From assembly GCA_036939755.1 (NCBI GenBank), contig JALLAZ010000918.1:1-11254 (forward strand): DNA of 11,254 bases, written 5' to 3'. Source of the DNA: Stephanodiscus triporus. Its lineage: Eukaryota > Bacillariophyta > Thalassiosirophyceae > Thalassiosirales > Thalassiosiraceae. The notes below the pieces were generated by a model, which was given only the letters and a program-made list of their open reading frames with translations, was not told the origin of the DNA and ran no database searches. The position numbers and the translations under genes were made by a program. Shown piece by piece: positions 8,480 through 11,254 of this stretch; the first letter of the stretch is position 1; every line of letters begins with the position of its first letter.

Positions 8480-8513
8480 GGGTGCCATATCAACCCTGAC
8501 CAACACGGAGATA
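8480..8513 (-). repeat. Right terminal inverted repeat of MITE
   Basis: Read on the minus strand it begins TATCTCCGTGTTGGTCAGGG and continues to a GGCACCC string. It mirrors 7840-7880 and ends in TA at 8512-8513. Confidence 0.6.
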
Positions 8514-8531
8514 GAGGTCGGATCCGGCTTG

Positions 8532-8793
8532 GACTCATCACAAAAAATGAGTCCCGAGTCCCGACTCAACCCGGAGGGCATGAGTCTGGGTAGGACCCAT
8601 GGGTATCCGGACTCAGACTCGCATGCTGCTTTTCCAAGAAAGTGAGTGGTCGCGCCAAAAAAAGCGGGGGCACCCTATATATTCCCCCCTTTTTGTCACC
8701 CAATCCAGTGTCTTCCTCCAGGATTCATTTGGACTCGGACTCGTGGGTGGCGGGTCCAAGTCCAAGCTCGCCTTGACTCAACTTGGTGGACTC
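8532..8793. repeat. Cluster of GACTC/GAGTC words
   Basis: Eleven copies of GACTC or its complement GAGTC lie within 262 bases, starting at 8532, 8549, 8556, 8563, 8582, 8610, 8616, 8732, 8738, 8775 and 8789. About one per 512 bases is expected by chance at equal base use. Spacings of 6 or 7 bases recur. The first seven copies (8549-8620) are arranged with partial dyad symmetry: ATGAGTCCCGAGTCC at 8547-8561 resembles the complement of the string ending at 8623. The cluster begins 19 bases after the MITE. It could be a decayed tandem satellite, the subterminal region of another transposon, or an array of binding sites. Confidence 0.6.
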
Positions 8794-8951
8794 GGGCCGG
8801 GTAAGACCTCTAGTAAGATAGTAGTATGTACAATATCTCTAATAGAGGTTACGGTTGGAGTTATTTTGGCAGCTCCCACCAGGGTTAATTGGAAAAATAT
8901 CAGTGCCCATGGAAATTTAACAGTGGGCTTTAGCTAAAATGAAGTTCGCAT

Positions 8952-9066
8952 ACAAATTCAATTCCTACTCCTCTGATCCACATTTATTCATAGTTTTTGC
9001 AACTCTGCAATGATCCACATTTATTCGTATCTGGTAATGAACTAAATTTTTTACAAATTCCTACCA
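8952..9066 (+). repeat. Local direct repeats
   Basis: TGATCCACATTTATTC occurs exactly at 8974-8989 and 9011-9026. An ACAAATTC...CCTAC string occurs on either side of this pair (8952-8968 and 9052-9065), the first copy with a 4-base insertion. The stretch lies outside the transposase coding remnant and may be part of the mariner element's terminal region or a local duplication. Confidence 0.55.
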
Positions 9067-9192
9067 TCAAATAGATTTCAGTGAAATTGCGCCCACCCTG
9101 CTGGCTTGCGCAACCTCTTTTTAGGGTACTTACGATAGAGCAAGACTCCAGAATGCAACACAACACAACACACACACCACAATGAGAATCAA

Positions 9193-11009
9193 TCACTCTA
9201 ATCCTATCCTCTTTGGCGTTGCCCCCCCTCCTTCCATCGAATCTGCCATCTCTGCCGACAGGCCCTCATCACCCTCGTAATCGACCCCTCCCCATTTGAT
9301 ATCACCAACAAAATCATCTAAGAAGGATTCAATGACGTCGAATCGATGGAGTGCCTGGCTCATCTGCCAGAGGTCATCAAGGCAGGCATCACCGCCTGCC
9401 CCATTGTCATCAACCGCATCGCCGGCAAATGCGGCATTGACCAACGTGGCGCTGTCAAACATATCGCCATCTGCCACTGGGTCTAAGCTATCGTCGTCGG
9501 CGTGGTCACCAAGAGAGAGTGAGTCCAACCCAACAATCACTCATCAGCAGTACTACCCTCCTCATGGAAGAGGCCAAGGAGGGCCTCAGTGGCGGTTTGT
9601 TGGTTGCCTGCGATGAAAATGGTCGAAGAATACAACAATAAAGTAGATATGTTGACAAAAAAAGAGGGGACATAGACAGGAGGCAGGGGGCATACCTTGT
9701 TCAATGGAGACGAAAGCCTTGTCGATGGCATCTGCGTCCACGTTGAGATGATCCCCGGCAATCAATGCCTGACATGGAAGACGTAGAGGGATGTTGTGGC
9801 CATGGGCAGACGCAAATAAGCTTGCCAACATGCGGATGCGGAAGCTTGTACTCATTGCCTCCGTTCTTGATCAGGAGGACCTGACTCATCACAAGCTGCG
9901 CCATCGTCCACACCCTCTTGCAGACGTTGAGTGGAAGATCTCGATATGCTTCCATGACATGCTTGATCATCTTGTCAACGTTTTTTGCAGGCTTTTGATA
10001 TTGCAGCAATTGAATTGCTCAGAAAAAAGTCAGGTCGAGGGTGTTCATGTCCAGTGAGTTTACTGGTTGCATTGTCAAGTCGATGTCCCAACCAAGAGAG
10101 GAGTATTCACCAAGTTGGTCAGTGATTTTACTGCACAGCTTACCTGGGGTTGGATGGGCCAGTGCATTGTCAAGTTGGATACTTATCTTCTTCTTTTCCC
10201 ATGTCGGCCACTTCTCCACAATGGCCGGAAAGAGGTTGTTGAGATACATCTTGATGTTTCCTTTCTGTTCATGTTGTATGACTTTGTCTCGAGAGTCCCG
10301 GCAGGGCAATTCTTTGAAGACCGCTGGGCTGGTTCCTGCCTAACAAAGAACCAGGTGCCAATTTTTCCATCCCACCACTCTCCAATCTCAGGATTCTTTT
10401 GCGGGCGAGCCATTGCAGTGAGACCATAGCCTTGATGATGTGGTTCTTGTGTGAGCACGTATGCTGTGGTGGTACCTCCCCAGGTACCAAGATGTACTTC
10501 GTGACTACCTTGGTGATATTATACCACTTCTCATTGATGTCTACAAGATCCATCATGTCTCCAAACCAACTGTCTTCCTCCATGAAGCTGCAACAGTATG
10601 CAACTCGGTCAGCCTTGTTTTTTGGTGTCAAGAAGGGTTTGATACTATTCTTTGATTTTTGAAGACAACCCATCTTCAATGCATGCTGGATAGTAGTGTA
10701 TGGAATACCAACCTTGTAGACAAGGGTCCAAATATTCGTGCAAAAGTGGACAGGTACTGCCTTCATGGGAGTTTGCAGATCCTCAATTGATATCCTATCT
10801 GGTGCTCCTGCGCCCTTTCTGTGATTTAAGCTCTCAATAAGATCTTTGTTCAACGTATCAAGAATTTGTTTTTTGTACTTTCTCCAAACATCAGCAACTT
10901 ACCTCGGCGATACCCCCAAAGAGCTTAACTCATTAGCAATTCTCTTGTAGGCCTTAGTGTCCAAGCCAATGGTTGTTGCTACGTGTTCATTTCTTGAAAC
11001 GCCACCAAC
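9193..11009 (-). pseudogene. Tc1/mariner-like DDD transposase, degenerate
   Basis: Transposase that would cut and paste its own element at TA sites. On the minus strand an N-terminal frame from 11009 reads VSRNEHVATTIGLDTKAYKR (helix-turn-helix-like). It crosses TAA at 10899-10901 and continues VADVWRKYKKQILDTL. The catalytic region follows: FLTPKNKADRVAYC, then DLVDINEKWYNITKV with Asn (10533-10535) where the family has the first catalytic Asp. Frameshifts occur near 10440 and 10280. PAIVEKWP and ISIQLDNALAHP follow (second Asp 10169-10171), then NSLDMNTLDLTFF (third Asp within), a TGA at 10019-10021, and AIQLLQYQKPAKNVDKMIKH. A frameshift near 9850 leads to LPCQALIAGDHLNVDADAID. After a candidate intron the frame reads GNQQTATEALLGLFHEEG. 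A final frameshift near 9540 opens a 115-codon acidic tail to 9193. The tail's membership of the protein is uncertain; the transposase identity is firm. Confidence 0.75.
9608..9695 (-). other. Candidate 88-base intron in the transposase remnant
   Basis: On the minus strand the coding sequence reads ...ATTGAACAAG|GTATGC at 9695 and resumes at 9607 after a pyrimidine-rich run ending TTTTCATCGCAG|GCAACC. Removing the 88 bases keeps the frame open from DAIDKAFVSIEQ into GNQQTATEALLGLFHEEG, whereas reading through ends at an early stop. The 88-base length and GT...AG borders fit short spliceosomal introns. A C-terminal intron is unusual for Tc1/mariner transposases, most of which have none. Confidence 0.5.
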
Positions 11010-11071
11010 CTAAAATGTGCAATAGACTCAGAACGCACTGCCCTATCAATTGGGCCCATTAGGTTGGTGGC
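11001..11071. repeat. 13-bp inverted repeat upstream of transposase remnant
   Basis: GCCACCAACCTAA (11001-11013) and TTAGGTTGGTGGC (11059-11071) are exact complements separated by 45 bases. The outside bases continue with similar GAAA flanks, with a 1-base offset. On the minus strand the outer copy reads ATGCCACCAACC followed by TAA and the inner copy ends in TTTTAG followed by GTTGGTGGC, so both touch the likely start of the transposase. Possible readings are a local inverted duplication, an operator-like site, or an internal element end. Confidence 0.6.
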
Positions 11072-11254
11072 ATTTTCATCATGAAAAAAGAAAAACCTTC
11101 TAAATTTGGAGTGCAGAGCACATTGACAACACGCTGTGTCTTTAAATAGCTAATTAATAATAGGGAGATGTGCTCAAATACCTGCTTTTTTTGAAAACAT
11201 GATTCCACGGCCAGAAGAGAAAAAAGATATATTCACCGACACACACATTTTTGA

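Larger units (their letters stand above)
7840..8513. mobile_element. MITE-like non-autonomous DNA transposon (TA-flanked)
   Basis: The outer ends are inverted copies. TATCTCCTTGTTGGTCA at 7840-7856 matches the reverse complement of 8497-8513 at 16 of 17 bases. After a 7-base insertion in the left copy, GGGTCACTATGGCGCCC (7864-7880) matches the reverse complement of 8480-8496 at 13 of 17. Both ends finish in TA (7840-7841 and 8512-8513), which fits a TA target duplication typical of Tc1/mariner elements. Variants of the subterminal motif recur inside: GGGGGTCAATATGGTACC at 7963-7980 and GGGGGTCGATATGATGGG at 8431-8448. The 12-mer GTTAGGGTCACT occurs at 7860-7871 and 8281-8292. A 9-bp-arm palindrome lies at 8253-8272. 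The internal ORF at 8228-8473 has no domain. A decayed mariner transposase lies about 0.7 kb downstream, but no shared ends are visible to prove a link. Confidence 0.6.

Noticed and set aside
8660..8692. GGGGGCACCCTATATATTCCCCCC as a fifth copy of the MITE motif or a promoter TATA box
   Set aside because: It resembles the motif only partly and needs a gap, and there is no gene start downstream to support a promoter.
9182..9279. Plus-strand ATG after a CA-rich leader, reading MRINHSNPILFGVAPPPSIE
   Set aside because: It stops after 32 codons and lies antisense to the acidic minus-strand frame; the CA-rich run alone is not enough.
10894..10905. CGAGGTAAGT on the minus strand as a splice donor in the transposase
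   Set aside because: It matches the donor consensus well, but the sequence after it (VADVWRKYKKQILDTLNKDL) reads as continuing transposase in the same frame, so the TAA is better taken as a premature stop.
1..11254. CRISPR array, tRNA or rRNA genes
   Set aside because: No regularly spaced direct repeats, no convincing tRNA box pair and no rRNA-like sequence were seen; the context is eukaryotic.

Overview
This window looks like nuclear DNA from a eukaryotic alga, most likely a centric (Thalassiosira-like) diatom. That assignment is an inference. It rests on recognising the style of a degraded tyrosine-recombinase retroelement and of a Tc1/mariner-like transposase, both of which I associate with diatom and other stramenopile genomes. 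It also rests on a short (88-base) candidate intron and on CA-rich stretches ahead of ATGs. There is no bacterial gene organisation, no operon, no rRNA or tRNA and no CRISPR array. I find no intact host gene that I would defend.

Layout. Bases 1-420 hold nothing recognisable. At 421-901 (+) lies the broken C-terminal RNase H tail of a Ty1/copia retrotransposon. Bases 902-2041 are unassigned. At 2042-2831 is a non-coding foldback element: 23/24 inverted ends plus a large imperfect central hairpin (2247-2624). Bases 2832-4192 contain a small hairpin and two doubtful short ORFs, one (3896-4192, +) with a signal-peptide-like start. At 4308-4443 are two inverted repeats, one a perfect 15-bp-arm palindrome.

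From about 4714 to 7230 (+) is a 5'-truncated, multiply frameshifted DIRS-like retroelement: RNase H domain, a linker with a Cys-rich patch, then a tyrosine recombinase. At 7840-8513 is a 674-bp MITE-like element whose inverted ends are flanked by TA. Bases 8532-8793 carry a dense cluster of GACTC/GAGTC words.

From 11009 down to 9193 (-) is a decayed Tc1/mariner-like transposase. Its reading frame can be followed through several stops and frameshifts, and it carries a candidate 88-base intron. Its upstream end is probably outside the window.

How the parts relate: this is a transposon graveyard rather than a working gene system. The two most informative signals are decay signatures and non-autonomous elements. 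In the mariner copy, one premature stop and six altered residues, including the first catalytic Asp, can each be explained by a single CpG transition. The nearby MITE has TA-flanked ends of the kind a Tc1/mariner transposase would mobilise. I did not find a convincing new multi-gene system. The foldback element and the MITE are the best candidates for undescribed items.
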